NCBI RefSeq assembly: GCF_001306035.1
Contig: NZ_LGCM01000031.1
Coordinates: 44,291 to 108,290 of the forward strand
Length of the DNA stretch: 64,000 nucleotides
Source of the DNA: Levilinea saccharolytica
GTDB taxonomy: Bacteria > Chloroflexota > Anaerolineae > Anaerolineales > Anaerolineaceae
Direction: 5' to 3'
In this document: piece by piece, positions 43,036 through 52,552 of the stretch
Layout of the letters: every line of letters begins with the position of its first letter
How positions within the stretch are numbered: position 1 is the stretch's first letter
Position numbers and translations under genes: made by a program
The notes under the pieces: generated by a model
Database searches by the model: none
Seen by the model: only the letters and a program-made list of their open reading frames with translations
Told to the model about the DNA's origin: nothing

Positions 43036-45048
43036 ATGCGAAAATTCTTGGTCGCTGTTCTTTTTCTGGCCTTTTGGCTTCTCCTCACCGGATTCACAAG
43101 CGCTCAGCCCGTCTCGGCCCAAAGCGGCCCCACTTTTACCCCCGCGGACTGCGCCGATTTTGATTTGAACATCGGTTTCGATGAAACCAACCCGGCCCAA
43201 TGCGGCTATGTCACCGTGCCCGAAGTTCACCAGCAGCCGGACGGTCCCCAAATTGAATTGGCCGTCCTTATTCTGCCCAACCCCAGCGGCAGCCCCACGG
43301 CGGCCTCCCCCTTTGTCATCACTCAGGGCGGCCCCGGCGGTGCCACCATTGAAACTTACGCCTTCCAGCTGACCGTTGATTCTCCGCTGCGCCAGGGTCG
43401 GGATGTGATCCTTTTCGACCAACGCGGCACCGGCCTTTCTAAACCCTCGCTGGCCTGCCCCGAACTGCTCACCCTCACCAAAGAGACGCTTAATCTGGAT
43501 CTGACCCTGGAAGAGGGCAACCAGCGCTACAATCAATCAGCCCTGGCCTGCCGTGACCGCCTGCTCTCCGAAGGGATCAACCTGGCGGCCTTCAACAGCT
43601 TTGAAAACGCCGCGGACGTGGACGCCCTGCGCCAAGCCCTCGGCTATGAGAAAATTGACCTGTACGGCGTCTCCTACGGCACGCTCCTGGCCCTGCACAC
43701 CCTGCGGGATTACTCGGCTGGGCTGCGCTCCGTGGTTCTCGACGCGGTGGTTCCCCCCCAAATCAATTTCATCACCATGAGCCCCAGTTCCATCAACCGC
43801 GCCTTCAATGAGCTGTTCCAATCCTGCGCTGCGGACGCGGAATGCAATGCTGCCTATCCAAATTTGGAAGCTGTGTTTGACGAGACCATGGCCGCCCTCA
43901 ACCAGACCCCAGCCAACATCATCCTGCAGGATTTGGAAACCAATGAAACCTACCCCACCCTGTTTGACGGGGACGCCTTTCAATCCAGCCTCTTCCAAAT
44001 CCTCTACGGCTCGCAGTTTGTCCCCTGGCTGCCCAAAGTGATCTACGATGCCCGCGAAGGCAATTTCGATTTCCTCTCCAGCCTCCTCGGCCAGCTCTAT
44101 TTTGACCGCAGTATGAGCTACGGAATGTACTATTCCGTGGTCTGCGCCGAAGACGCCGATTTCACCCTGCAGGACGTTTCTCTAGAGGGGGTGCGTCCTT
44201 CCATCGCCGATAACGAAATCCTCAACGACCAGGCCATGCTCGACCTGTGCGCCCGCTGGGATGTGCCCGCCTTGGGAGCGCGCGCCGATGAGCCTGTGGT
44301 CAGCAGCGTGCCCACCCTGGTGCTCTCCGGCCAGTTCGACCCCATCACCCCACCCGCCTTTGGTGCCGCTGCCGCAGAGACGCTCACGAACCATTATGTG
44401 GTGGTCTTCCCCACCGGCAGCCACGGGGCCGCCACCACCGGCGACTGCGAAGACGGTATCATCGCCGAATTCCTGAATAACCCCCAACGCGCCCCCAACA
44501 CCGCCTGCGCCCAGGAACAAAAGATGGACTTCTTCACCCCGGGTGAATTTGTCCCCTTGCCCATTCTGGGCCGCCTGCTGAATTTTGACAGCCGCGCTGT
44601 AATACAGGTGATCATCCTCACCCTGGGACTGTTGGGCATGTCCACCGCCCTGCTGGTGTGGCCGCTGCTTTGGCTGGTGCGCAAGCTCCGCCGCCGTCCT
44701 CAGGCTCCTGTGCCTGTGTTCGCCATCGTGGGCCGTCTGGTGGGTCTTTTCACCCCCCTGCCGTTGATCCTCTTCCTTGTCCTCGTCCTGGTAGGCGGCT
44801 TCCAACTGGCCCTGGAGAACAATTTCATGGTGCTCTTCGGCTTGCCCAACAGCTACCGCATTGCCATGCTCCTGCCCTGGCTGGCTTTGGTCGCAGGCAG
44901 CCTCACCGCCGCGGCCACGGTCTACACCTGGGGCAAGTCCATCCGCACCCTGGGCGACCGCATCTACGACACCCTGGTGGTACTCAGCAGCCTGGGCGCC
45001 TTTGTCATCCTGGCCGTCTGGCAGACTTTCTTCGCCTTTTTCCGCTGA
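43036..45048 (+). CDS. Alpha/beta hydrolase (proline iminopeptidase/TAP-like) with C-terminal membrane domain
   Basis: A 670-residue protein with an N-terminal signal peptide (LLLTGFTSAQPVSAQ end), then a peptidase-S33-type alpha/beta hydrolase: TQGGPGGATIE oxyanion part, ILFDQRGTGLSKPSL, nucleophile elbow DLYGVSYGTLL (Ser213), LSGQFDPITPP with the Asp and PTGSHGA with the His, plus the C-terminal TAP-like extension. From about 515 to the end are four or five transmembrane segments, an unusual add-on. It probably cleaves short peptides or esters outside the membrane. GGAAAGG lies before the ATG. Substrate unknown. Confidence 0.85.
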   Translation: MRKFLVAVLFLAFWLLLTGFTSAQPVSAQSGPTFTPADCADFDLNIGFDETNPAQCGYVTVPEVHQQPDGPQIELAVLILPNPSGSPTAASPFVITQGGPGGATIETYAFQLTVDSPLRQGRDVILFDQRGTGLSKPSLACPELLTLTKETLNLDLTLEEGNQRYNQSALACRDRLLSEGINLAAFNSFENAADVDALRQALGYEKIDLYGVSYGTLLALHTLRDYSAGLRSVVLDAVVPPQINFITMSPSSINRAFNELFQSCAADAECNAAYPNLEAVFDETMAALNQTPANIILQDLETNETYPTLFDGDAFQSSLFQILYGSQFVPWLPKVIYDAREGNFDFLSSLLGQLYFDRSMSYGMYYSVVCAEDADFTLQDVSLEGVRPSIADNEILNDQAMLDLCARWDVPALGARADEPVVSSVPTLVLSGQFDPITPPAFGAAAAETLTNHYVVVFPTGSHGAATTGDCEDGIIAEFLNNPQRAPNTACAQEQKMDFFTPGEFVPLPILGRLLNFDSRAVIQVIILTLGLLGMSTALLVWPLLWLVRKLRRRPQAPVPVFAIVGRLVGLFTPLPLILFLVLVLVGGFQLALENNFMVLFGLPNSYRIAMLLPWLALVAGSLTAAATVYTWGKSIRTLGDRIYDTLVVLSSLGAFVILAVWQTFFAFFR

Positions 45049-45071
45049 ACGCTCTGATACTGGCAAAATAA

Positions 45072-45113
45072 AACCGGTCTGGCTGTGTGAATTCGGCCAG
45101 ACCGGTTATTTGT
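45072..45113. terminator. Terminator between convergent units
   Basis: AACCGGTCTGGC (45072-45083) pairs with GCCAGACCGGTT (45096-45107), followed by ATTTGTCATTT on the plus strand and TTTTATTTTGCC on the minus strand. It ends both the hydrolase gene and the ten-gene mre/min operon. Confidence 0.85.
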
Positions 45114-45128
45114 CATTTCAGGTGGGCC

Positions 45129-45491
45129 CTAACCCGCCCCTTCCGCCTTCATCTGGTGCACCAGATCCACGGTTTCCACCGCGTGGCGCAAATGCGGGAT
45201 CACAATGCTGCCGCCCACGATCAGCGCAACGTTAAACGCCTCATTCAGCTCCGCATCGCTCCAGCCGGCGTCCATACACTGCAAAATATGGTAATCAATG
45301 CAGTCGTTGCAGCGCAGCACCATCGAGGCCACCAGCCCTAGCAGCTCTTTTTCCTTGGCGCTCAGCGCACCGTCTTTATAGGCGACCGTGTCCAGGTTGA
45401 AAAAGCGTTTAATCCCCAAATGGTCCATCTGCGCGATGCGGTCGTTCATGCGCGTTCGGTACTGCTGAAATTCGCTCAAGCGGTTGCTCAT
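45129..45491 (-). CDS. Carboxymuconolactone decarboxylase / AhpD-like protein
   Basis: A 120-residue all-alpha protein of the AhpD/CMD fold. The signature VLRCNDCIDYHILQC has the CxxC pair and the nearby His that in AhpD form a peroxidase-associated disulfide site. GALSAKEKELLGLVASMV and NEAFNVALIVGGSIVIPH are the two conserved helices. It probably has thiol-dependent peroxide or disulfide activity. It lies 22 nt after gltX and is the last gene of the operon before the terminator; the functional link to cell division is unclear. GGAGG lies upstream. Confidence 0.87.
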   Translation of the reverse strand: MSNRLSEFQQYRTRMNDRIAQMDHLGIKRFFNLDTVAYKDGALSAKEKELLGLVASMVLRCNDCIDYHILQCMDAGWSDAELNEAFNVALIVGGSIVIPHLRHAVETVDLVHQMKAEGAG

Positions 45492-45513
45492 GCTGCCCTC
45501 CTCTATGCCGTCC

Positions 45514-46998
45514 CTAGCCTTCCAACATGCGCACGGCCTGTTCCACCTGCTTCAGCACCCGCTCGCGGCCCATGATCATCATGCTTTCAAATAAGGGTGG
45601 GCTGACCTTTTGGCCGGTCACCGCCACGCGCAGCAGGCCAAACACCTGCCCCGCTTTCAGCCCCAGTTTTTCCACCAGTTCGCGCATGGGCGCTTCCGCC
45701 GCCTCCGGGGTCAGCTCCGGCGCCGCCGCCAGCACCGCCAGCGACTGCCGCGCCACATCCAGCGCCTGCTCGCGCGTCATCCCCGCCGGAACCAGCTCCT
45801 CCGCCGCGGGCAAAATTTCGGTCTTGAAGAAGAATCCCGCCAGGTCCGGGGCTTCGTCCAGGGTCACCAGCCGCTCCTGCACAATCGGAGCGATCTTCAC
45901 CAGCGTGTCCAGATCCGCCGCGTATCCCGCTTTCTCAAAGAAAGGTTTCATACGCTGTGCCAGGTCCTCCACCTGCAAGTTGCGCACATGCAGCCCGGCA
46001 AAATGGTCAAATTTCGTAAAATTAATCGCCGCCGGAGAGGGGTTAAGGTGTTCCAAAGAGAATTTTTCCACCAGATCCTTCAGGCTGAAAAATTCGGTGT
46101 GGTCGTCATAGCTCCAGCCCATCAGCGCGATCCAATTCACCACCGCTTCGGGCAGATACCCCAGCTCCTTCAAATCCATGACGTAGATCGAGTAGCCGTC
46201 TTTGAGCAAATCGGCGCTTTCACGTTTGCTCATCTTACCCTTACCGCTCGGCTTCAGGAACACCGACAAATGGCAGTATTCCGGCTCCACCCAGCCAAAC
46301 GCGCGGTGAATGAGAACGTGCAGCGGCAGCGAGGGCAGCCATTCGCTCCCACGGATTACGTGGCTGATGTCCATCAAATGATCATCCACCGTCGCCGCCA
46401 GGTGATACAGGGCAAACCCATCGGTTTTCACCAGAATATAATCATCAATCGTTCGGTTTTCCACGGTGATCTCGCCCCGCAGCACATCCCGCACGGTGGT
46501 CGTTCCTTCCATCGGTGACTTAAAGCGGATCACGTGCGGTTCGCCCGCCTCTACCCGCCGTTTGGCCTCTTCCGGGCTTAAATTCCGGCAGGTGCGGTCG
46601 TAATGCGGCGGTTCCTTACGCTTCTGCTGCTCCTGACGCATGCGTTCCAGCCGGTCGGGCGTGCAGAAACAGGGGTAGGCGTGCCCGGCTTCTACAAGCT
46701 TGTCCGCATATTCCTGATAAATCGCTTTGCGTTCCGACTGCCGGTACGGCCCATACGGCCCGCCGATTCCCGGCCCCTCGTCAAAATTAATCCCCAGCCA
46801 CTTCATCCCCTCGATCAGCTCTTCTTCAGCCCCTGGAACCAGGCGCTTGCGGTCGGTATCTTCAATACGCAGCACAAAGGTCCCGCCCGTTTTGCGCGCC
46901 AGAAGGTAGTTGTACAGCGCGGTGCGCCCTGAACCCAAATGCATACGCCCCGTGGGGGATGGGGCAAACCGCACCCGAACAGGTCTGTTGTTCTCCAT
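45514..46998 (-). CDS. gltX: Glutamyl-tRNA synthetase
   Basis: A 494-residue class I aminoacyl-tRNA synthetase. RFAPSPTGRMHLGSGRTAL holds the HIGH-like motif and KGKMSKRESADLL the KMSKS-like motif. FVLRIEDTDRKR is the GluRS/GlnRS family mark. Length and helical anticodon-binding C-half fit bacterial GluRS. It starts 13 nt after rodA within the mre/min operon and precedes the AhpD-like gene. Whether it also charges tRNA-Gln (non-discriminating) cannot be told without gatCAB context. Confidence 0.96.
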   Translation of the reverse strand: MENNRPVRVRFAPSPTGRMHLGSGRTALYNYLLARKTGGTFVLRIEDTDRKRLVPGAEEELIEGMKWLGINFDEGPGIGGPYGPYRQSERKAIYQEYADKLVEAGHAYPCFCTPDRLERMRQEQQKRKEPPHYDRTCRNLSPEEAKRRVEAGEPHVIRFKSPMEGTTTVRDVLRGEITVENRTIDDYILVKTDGFALYHLAATVDDHLMDISHVIRGSEWLPSLPLHVLIHRAFGWVEPEYCHLSVFLKPSGKGKMSKRESADLLKDGYSIYVMDLKELGYLPEAVVNWIALMGWSYDDHTEFFSLKDLVEKFSLEHLNPSPAAINFTKFDHFAGLHVRNLQVEDLAQRMKPFFEKAGYAADLDTLVKIAPIVQERLVTLDEAPDLAGFFFKTEILPAAEELVPAGMTREQALDVARQSLAVLAAAPELTPEAAEAPMRELVEKLGLKAGQVFGLLRVAVTGQKVSPPLFESMMIMGRERVLKQVEQAVRMLEG

Positions 46999-47011
46999 AA
47001 ATTGGCTCCAA

Positions 47012-48139
47012 TCAAAAATTCAAGGATTTATGCCGTGCCGCGACGCTTTCCACCAAACCCAGACCCAAAACCAAAGACAGCAGCGAGCTGCCCCCATAAC
47101 TGATGAAAGGTAGCGTCAGTCCGGTCACCGGAATGACTTTTAAATTCACCCCAATATTAACCGCAGTTTGGAAGAATAACAAGGTGGCAAAACCATATGC
47201 GATCAGCGCCCCAAACATATCGCTGGCCCGGCGCGCCACACGGATGCAGCGTAAGATCACAAACAGCAGCAGCAGCATCACCAGCGCCGTGCCCACAAAG
47301 CCAAATTCAGAGGCCATCGCGCTGAAGATAAAGTCGGTATGACGCACTTTCAAATAACGCAGCTGCACCTGCGTGCTGTGCCCGTAGCCCTGGCCAAACA
47401 GTCCCCCCGATCCAATCGTAATCAAGGCCTGTTCCACGTTGTAGGTGTCGCCGTGCCGCGCGTTGGGGTCTGGGAACAAAAAGTTCACCACCCGCCGGAT
47501 CTGATATTCTTCAATCACCGGAATTTTCACCCCCAACGAGATCAGCAGCAGGAACAACGCCACCCCTGCCACGCCGATTCCCACCATAAGCGCCAGATAT
47601 TTGGGCGGAACCCCGCTGATCCATGTCATTGAGAGCCACAGCACAAACATCACAATGGTCATCGAAAGGTTCGGCTGCATCACAATCGGGATGACCATCA
47701 CCACCGTCAGCGCCAAACTCTTGGCTAGCCAGCGCAAATCTTTGGGCTTGTCCGCCGCGTTGGCATAGTAACGCGCCAGCACGATCACCATTACAATTTT
47801 GGCCAGCTCCGAAGGCTGAATGTTCACCGGCCCCACATTGATCCAGCGCCGCGAACCAAAGGCTACATCCCCCACCAGATAAATAAAGATCAGCAGCAGG
47901 ATGACAAAAATGTACATCCACCGCCACAACGAAAACCAATAGTGATAGTCAATCGCCGCCACCACCAGGGTGATGATCAGTCCAGTCACCACGAAGATCA
48001 CCTGGCTGTTGGCCGCCCCCTGCAATTCCGCGTTTCCTGCCACAGCGGAGCGGATCATCACAATCCCAAAAATGCACAGAATGACCACACTGCCAAACAA
48101 CACATAATCAAAGTACTGCCAAAACTCTCGCTTAAGCAT
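47012..48139 (-). CDS. rodA: Peptidoglycan glycosyltransferase of the SEDS family, elongation type
   Basis: The 375-residue protein has about ten membrane segments and the SEDS landmarks: SRRWINVGPVNIQPSELAKI near the middle, GSGGLFGQGYGHSTQVQLRYL (large loop) and VTGLTLPFISYGGSSLL at the end. It polymerises lipid II during cell elongation with the PBP2 encoded in the same operon. It starts 40 nt after minE. RodA rather than FtsW is chosen because of the operon with mreBCD and mrdA. Confidence 0.94.
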   Translation of the reverse strand: MLKREFWQYFDYVLFGSVVILCIFGIVMIRSAVAGNAELQGAANSQVIFVVTGLIITLVVAAIDYHYWFSLWRWMYIFVILLLIFIYLVGDVAFGSRRWINVGPVNIQPSELAKIVMVIVLARYYANAADKPKDLRWLAKSLALTVVMVIPIVMQPNLSMTIVMFVLWLSMTWISGVPPKYLALMVGIGVAGVALFLLLISLGVKIPVIEEYQIRRVVNFLFPDPNARHGDTYNVEQALITIGSGGLFGQGYGHSTQVQLRYLKVRHTDFIFSAMASEFGFVGTALVMLLLLFVILRCIRVARRASDMFGALIAYGFATLLFFQTAVNIGVNLKVIPVTGLTLPFISYGGSSLLSLVLGLGLVESVAARHKSLNF

Positions 48140-48179
48140 ACTAACCGTTAATCATCCAGCTGTCTCCCAGCCGTCCCGC

Positions 48180-48446
48180 TCATCGCCTGCGCGGCGTGTT
48201 CGGGCGAATGGGAATATCCGCAACCAGGCGCTGCTCGCGCCCATCTTGCGCCACATTGATCCGCACAGCCTGCGGATCAATATCAATATACCGAGAAATG
48301 ACCGCCAGCAGCTCATTCTTCATACTGTTGAGCGCCTGTTCCGAAAGGTCGGTGCGGTCGTGAATCAACACCAGTTTCAGGCGCTCCTTGGCCTGATTTG
48401 CGCTTGCAGGTTTACGACCCGTGAGTTTATCAAGCCAGCTCGTCAT
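48180..48446 (-). CDS. minE: Cell division topological specificity factor MinE
   Basis: An 88-residue protein with the MinE features: an N-terminal amphipathic stretch (MTSWLDKLTG), the MinD-interacting region AKERLKLVLIHDRTDLS, and the dimerisation domain MKNELLAVISRYIDID with the C-terminal LVADIPI. It stimulates MinD ATPase and drives oscillation to place the division site. It starts 3 nt after minD, so translation is coupled. Confidence 0.93.
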   Translation of the reverse strand: MTSWLDKLTGRKPASANQAKERLKLVLIHDRTDLSEQALNSMKNELLAVISRYIDIDPQAVRINVAQDGREQRLVADIPIRPNTPRRR

Positions 48447-48449
48447 GTT

Positions 48450-49253
48450 CTAGTCCCCTCCGGGCCGCAGCATCCGCGACAGCTTGCTAAAAAGGTCCGA
48501 TTTCTCGTCCAGGTCTAAGAACGGCACCTGCTCACCGCGCAGCCGCCGCGCAATATTCGTAAAGGCTTTGCCCGCCCGCGATTTTGGATCCAGCGCCACC
48601 GGCTGACCGCGGTTGGTGCTCACAACCACATTTTCATCCTCCGGCACTACCCCAATCAGCTCAATCGCCAGCAGCTCTAATACGTCCTCGGCGTCCATCA
48701 TGTCCCCGCGTTTCACCATACCGGGGTTCATGCGGTTGATCACCAGGCGCGCCGGGCCTTTCTCCTCGGCTTCCACCAGCCCAATGATGCGGTCCGCATC
48801 GCGCACCGCCGACACCTCGGGGTTGGTCACCACCACCACCACATCCGCGGGGGCAATGGCGTTGCGGAAACCGCGTTCAATCCCCGCTGGAGAGTCAATC
48901 AGAATAAAATCAAACTCGCCGCGCAGTTCGTCCACCAACCGCACCATGTCGCTGGGCGTCACCGCGGATTTATCACGGGTTTGCGCCGCGGGGATCAAGT
49001 ACAGCTCCGGCAGGCGCTTGTCGCGGATCATGGCTTGCCGCAGCCGGCAGCGCCCTTCCACCACATCCACCAGGTCATATACAATGCGGTTCTCCAGGCC
49101 CAAAACCACATCCAGGTTTCGCAGGCCGATGTCCCCGTCAATACACACTACCTTCAGCCCGCCGTTGGCCAGGGCCACAGCAAGATTTGCGGTGGTGGTT
49201 GTTTTTCCTACCCCGCCTTTACCGGATGAGATCGTAACAACAGTGGCCGCCAT
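48450..49253 (-). CDS. minD: Septum site-determining ATPase MinD
   Basis: A 267-residue ParA/MinD ATPase with the deviant Walker A ISSGKGGVGKTTTTANLA, Walker B-like FILIDSPAGIERG, and VINRMNPGMVKRGDMMDAEDVLE. The C-terminal amphipathic helix (LFSKLSRMLRP) should bind the membrane. It recruits MinC to block FtsZ rings and is released by MinE. It lies between minC (8 nt gap) and minE (3 nt gap). Confidence 0.97.
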   Translation of the reverse strand: MAATVVTISSGKGGVGKTTTTANLAVALANGGLKVVCIDGDIGLRNLDVVLGLENRIVYDLVDVVEGRCRLRQAMIRDKRLPELYLIPAAQTRDKSAVTPSDMVRLVDELRGEFDFILIDSPAGIERGFRNAIAPADVVVVVTNPEVSAVRDADRIIGLVEAEEKGPARLVINRMNPGMVKRGDMMDAEDVLELLAIELIGVVPEDENVVVSTNRGQPVALDPKSRAGKAFTNIARRLRGEQVPFLDLDEKSDLFSKLSRMLRPGGD

Positions 49254-49261
49254 GAGTCTCC

Positions 49262-49945
49262 CTATTTTTGATTCCAGGTTTCTGCAACAATTTGACCATT
49301 AACCACCCGGACAATTTCCGGGTTTGATTTCCCTTTGCGCTGCGGCGTCACGGCGATGTGCCCGGCAATCCGCAGTTGGGTGGGGACCAGTTCCAAAGCG
49401 CACACCACTGCCTTTTCGTCCCCCTCTGCTCCCGCGTGCACCACCCCGCGCAGCTTACCCCACACCACCACACTGCCCCCCGCCACGATCTCCGCCCCTG
49501 GGTTCACGTCCCCAATCACGGTCACATGCCCGGCATAAGCAATCCGAAAGCCAGAGCGCAGCGTCCGCGCCACCAAAACCGTGGGCTCGCCCGGCAGGTT
49601 GGTGTCCACCGGCTTCACCCGCTCTGGGCGCGGGATGGAAAGGCGCGTGGCCAATCCTAAAACCTGAGCGGTGTTTTCCGTCTTTGGCGAATTGCTCAGC
49701 ACCGCCCACAAAATCACCCCGCGGTCCGAAAGTTTATCCCGCAGCCCCCCCAAATCCGCCGCGTTCAAAATGCGGTTGCCCACTTCGAGTGCCACCCGCG
49801 CCCCCTGGAAGAACGATGCGCGTTCAGCGATATGGGCCAGCAAAGCCTCCTGCACCTCTCCCCAGTCCCCCTCACCCAGAGTGATCAGCAGGCCGTCCTT
49901 GATCCCTTTAATTTGAACGCTCAGCGTCATTCCCGCATTGGTCAT
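49262..49945 (-). CDS. minC: Septum site-determining protein MinC
   Basis: A 227-residue MinC: a divergent N-terminal FtsZ-inhibiting domain (about 1-105) and the conserved beta-helix dimer domain with ARTLRSGFRI, GHVTVIGDVNPGAEIVAGG, SVVVWGKLRGVVHAGA and VCALELVPTQLRIA. It blocks Z-ring assembly where MinD holds it. No ribosome site is visible before the ATG at 49945, but a TATAAT lies 7 nt upstream, so a leaderless transcript is possible. It starts 26 nt after mrdA. Confidence 0.94.
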   Translation of the reverse strand: MTNAGMTLSVQIKGIKDGLLITLGEGDWGEVQEALLAHIAERASFFQGARVALEVGNRILNAADLGGLRDKLSDRGVILWAVLSNSPKTENTAQVLGLATRLSIPRPERVKPVDTNLPGEPTVLVARTLRSGFRIAYAGHVTVIGDVNPGAEIVAGGSVVVWGKLRGVVHAGAEGDEKAVVCALELVPTQLRIAGHIAVTPQRKGKSNPEIVRVVNGQIVAETWNQK

Positions 49946-49952
49946 AGTTTGT

Positions 49953-49958
49953 ATTATA
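49953..49958 (-). promoter_or_regulatory. -10 box directly before minC (possible leaderless promoter)
   Basis: On the minus strand TATAAT ends 7 nt before the minC ATG and would place the transcript start at or near the A of the start codon. No -35 is clear and no Shine-Dalgarno is seen for minC. Confidence 0.4.
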
Positions 49959-49971
49959 TCGCACCCCTCAA

Positions 49972-52053
49972 TTACGATCCACTCTTGGCCGCGTCAATCG
50001 CCTTCAATTCAAAATAGGTTTCCATCACCTTGCGCACCACCGGCGCCGCCACCGTTGAGCCTTCGGTGCCGTTGTACACAAACGTCAGCACCACAATTTC
50101 AGGGTCATCATAGGGTGCATAGCCCACATACCAGGCGTGCGCAGGCCACAGCCCCGGCTTGCACAGATCTTTTTCCTGGGCCACATCATCGCAGTACTCC
50201 GCCGTACCGGTCTTCCCGCCAGATTGCAGCTCGCTGTCGGCAAAGATCGCGTCCGCCGTACCGCCTTCCAGGGTCACCATATGCATGCCCTGCATGGCCA
50301 GGTCAATGATCCACGGCTCCACCGTCTTGCGCTGCTCGGTGGGGAACTGGTTTTCGTCATACACCGTGATCAGCGGGTCCTTGGTAATGTCCCATTTCAG
50401 CTCAGGCTCGAAGGGTTTCACCACATGCCCTTCCACATCCAGCACTTCCCGCACCAGGGTGGGACGCATATATTGCCCTTTGTTCACCAGGATATTGAAC
50501 GACATCAGCACCTGAATGGGCGTCGCCAACACATACCCCTGACCCATCGCCGCGATGTAGGTGTCACCCGTGGACCAGTTTTCGCCCACGTTGATGCGCT
50601 TCCAGTTGGGGTCTGGGATCAAGCCGTCTTCTTCGCCCGGCAGCTCAATCCCCGTGCGCGTGCCGTAGCCCAGCGCGCGCATATATTCACCCATGCGCCA
50701 GATGTTTAACCCCTCCGGCACTTCATCCTGATAGCCGCCGGAGACCTTATAAAAGTACATATCGCACGACCAGGCGATCGCGTGCAGCCAGTCCACCTCT
50801 CCGTGACCAGCCCGTTCCCAACACACATACTCCCGCGACTGGCCTGGGTCGTTGGGCGAATAGCGGTTTTCCAGGGTGATCTTACCGGGATCAAAAATAC
50901 GGAATTCTGGCGTCACCACCTTTTCGTTCAAAACGCCGATCGAGGTCGGCAGCTTAAACACCGAGCCAGGGGGGTGTTCCGCCGAAACCGCGTGATTAAA
51001 CAAAGGCCGGTTCGGATCGCGGCTGAGCTGTTCATAGTAATACGCAGGGATCAAGCGCGCCATGCGGTTATTTTCAAAGGTCGGGTAAGACACCAGCGCC
51101 AATATTTCCCCAGTTTTGGGGTTCGCGGCAATCACCACCCCGTTTTCTGAGATGATCTTGTTGGCTTTGGTGTTCCAATAATCCAGCTCGTTCACCAGCG
51201 CCGTCTTTGCTGCTTGCTGCAGGCGCGTGTCAATCGTCAGGCGCACATTGCGGCCCGGCTCCGGCAGCAGCGGCTCTTCCACATCACGCAGTTCCTGCCC
51301 GGCGCTGTCCACCTCCACCAACCGCCGCCCGTTCTTGCCGATCAGCAAATCGTCCAGTGACGCTTCTACCCCCGCGTAGCCCACCTTGTCGCGCCCCGGC
51401 ACAAAACCCTGGGCTTTATAATCCTCTTCCAGGCTTGCCGGAATAGGGCCCAAAAAGCCGATGATCTCTGAAGTCAGCGCGCCGGTCGGATACTCACGGA
51501 TGGGTTCAATCTCCACCTTTACCCCGGTCCAATCGCTGCCCCGCTCCTGAATCTTCATTGCCGTGGTCTGATCCACGTTGCATTTCACCCGCACCGGGTC
51601 GTAAGGCGCCAGAGTGTCAGCAATATACACCACCTGGGCGATCCCCAGGTCGTTGTCACACGGCTTAAAGGTGCGTACCACCTGCTCATCGGTGATATCC
51701 CCGCGGTTGACGGGCACATCAATCAGCACCGACAGACGGCGGTAAATTTCCTGAATAGCGCCCTCATCCGCTGGCAGCAGCGCCGGGGTGATGGTCACAT
51801 TGTACGCCGCCACGTTGCGCGCCAGCACATACCCGTTGCGGTCATAAATGATCCCTCGTTGGGTAGGCGTCAGCACTTCCGTCAGGCGGTTTTCATCCGC
51901 CTGAGCCAGATATTCAGGGCCGTCAATCACTTGCAGGGTAAACAGCCGCATTAAGAAAAACCCAAATACCGCGGCAATCGCCAGATAAAAGACCAGCATC
52001 CGCCAAAACTCAAAATACGAATGCTGTTTTTTCGCTTCCTCAGCACCGCTCAT
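49972..52053 (-). CDS. mrdA: Penicillin-binding protein 2 (elongation transpeptidase)
   Basis: A 693-residue class B PBP with one N-terminal membrane anchor (about 17-38), a pedestal domain starting with TPTQRGIIYDRNGYVLARN, and a transpeptidase domain with the SxxK in HPPGSVFKLPT, the second motif in AWSCDMYFYKVS (SxD, common in PBP2), and GGKTGTAEYC. It cross-links peptidoglycan of the side wall together with RodA and MreBCD. Its ATG overlaps the mreD stop (ATGA). Length and motifs indicate an intact enzyme. Confidence 0.95.
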   Translation of the reverse strand: MSGAEEAKKQHSYFEFWRMLVFYLAIAAVFGFFLMRLFTLQVIDGPEYLAQADENRLTEVLTPTQRGIIYDRNGYVLARNVAAYNVTITPALLPADEGAIQEIYRRLSVLIDVPVNRGDITDEQVVRTFKPCDNDLGIAQVVYIADTLAPYDPVRVKCNVDQTTAMKIQERGSDWTGVKVEIEPIREYPTGALTSEIIGFLGPIPASLEEDYKAQGFVPGRDKVGYAGVEASLDDLLIGKNGRRLVEVDSAGQELRDVEEPLLPEPGRNVRLTIDTRLQQAAKTALVNELDYWNTKANKIISENGVVIAANPKTGEILALVSYPTFENNRMARLIPAYYYEQLSRDPNRPLFNHAVSAEHPPGSVFKLPTSIGVLNEKVVTPEFRIFDPGKITLENRYSPNDPGQSREYVCWERAGHGEVDWLHAIAWSCDMYFYKVSGGYQDEVPEGLNIWRMGEYMRALGYGTRTGIELPGEEDGLIPDPNWKRINVGENWSTGDTYIAAMGQGYVLATPIQVLMSFNILVNKGQYMRPTLVREVLDVEGHVVKPFEPELKWDITKDPLITVYDENQFPTEQRKTVEPWIIDLAMQGMHMVTLEGGTADAIFADSELQSGGKTGTAEYCDDVAQEKDLCKPGLWPAHAWYVGYAPYDDPEIVVLTFVYNGTEGSTVAAPVVRKVMETYFELKAIDAAKSGS

Positions 52054-52550
52054 TCATCCACCTCACTCGCATGCACCGAATGAGCTAAATCGCTCACCAG
52101 CGCATAGACCGGCAGCGCAAACAATAAGTTGAGCAGCGCGCTGGGCATGATCACATTCGTGACCGACTCCAACCAGCCCAGCGGCACGCCCGTGGCCTTC
52201 AATGCCACCAGCGACAGAAACTGGTAACCCATTGTACCGAAAAATGCGACAATAAACATCGTCAAAATCGGCACTTTCCAAACCCGCCGCTGCAAAATAC
52301 GCGCCAAAACCGTTACCAATAAATACCCCGCCAGGGGGATAAACAACGGCAGCGCCGTCACCGCCGTCACCAAAACGCCTGCCACCACCGCCCAAATCCA
52401 CCCCGAACGCACCCGCTCCTGCAAAGCCCAGGCCGCCACCACCAGCAAGATGATATCCGCCGCCCCATGCAGCAGCTGAAGGCGGCTGATGACCGCGGTT
52501 TGCAGCATCAGCAGAAAGGCAAAAACAGGCAGCGCCAGCAAATAGTCCAT
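52050..52550 (-). CDS. mreD: Rod shape-determining protein MreD
   Basis: A 166-residue hydrophobic protein with five or six membrane segments; sequence is weakly conserved, as usual for MreD, and the call rests on length, topology and position between mreC (2 nt gap) and mrdA (4-nt overlap). It is part of the membrane complex guiding wall growth. Confidence 0.88.
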   Translation of the reverse strand: MDYLLALPVFAFLLMLQTAVISRLQLLHGAADIILLVVAAWALQERVRSGWIWAVVAGVLVTAVTALPLFIPLAGYLLVTVLARILQRRVWKVPILTMFIVAFFGTMGYQFLSLVALKATGVPLGWLESVTNVIMPSALLNLLFALPVYALVSDLAHSVHASEVDE

Positions 52551-52552
52551 AC

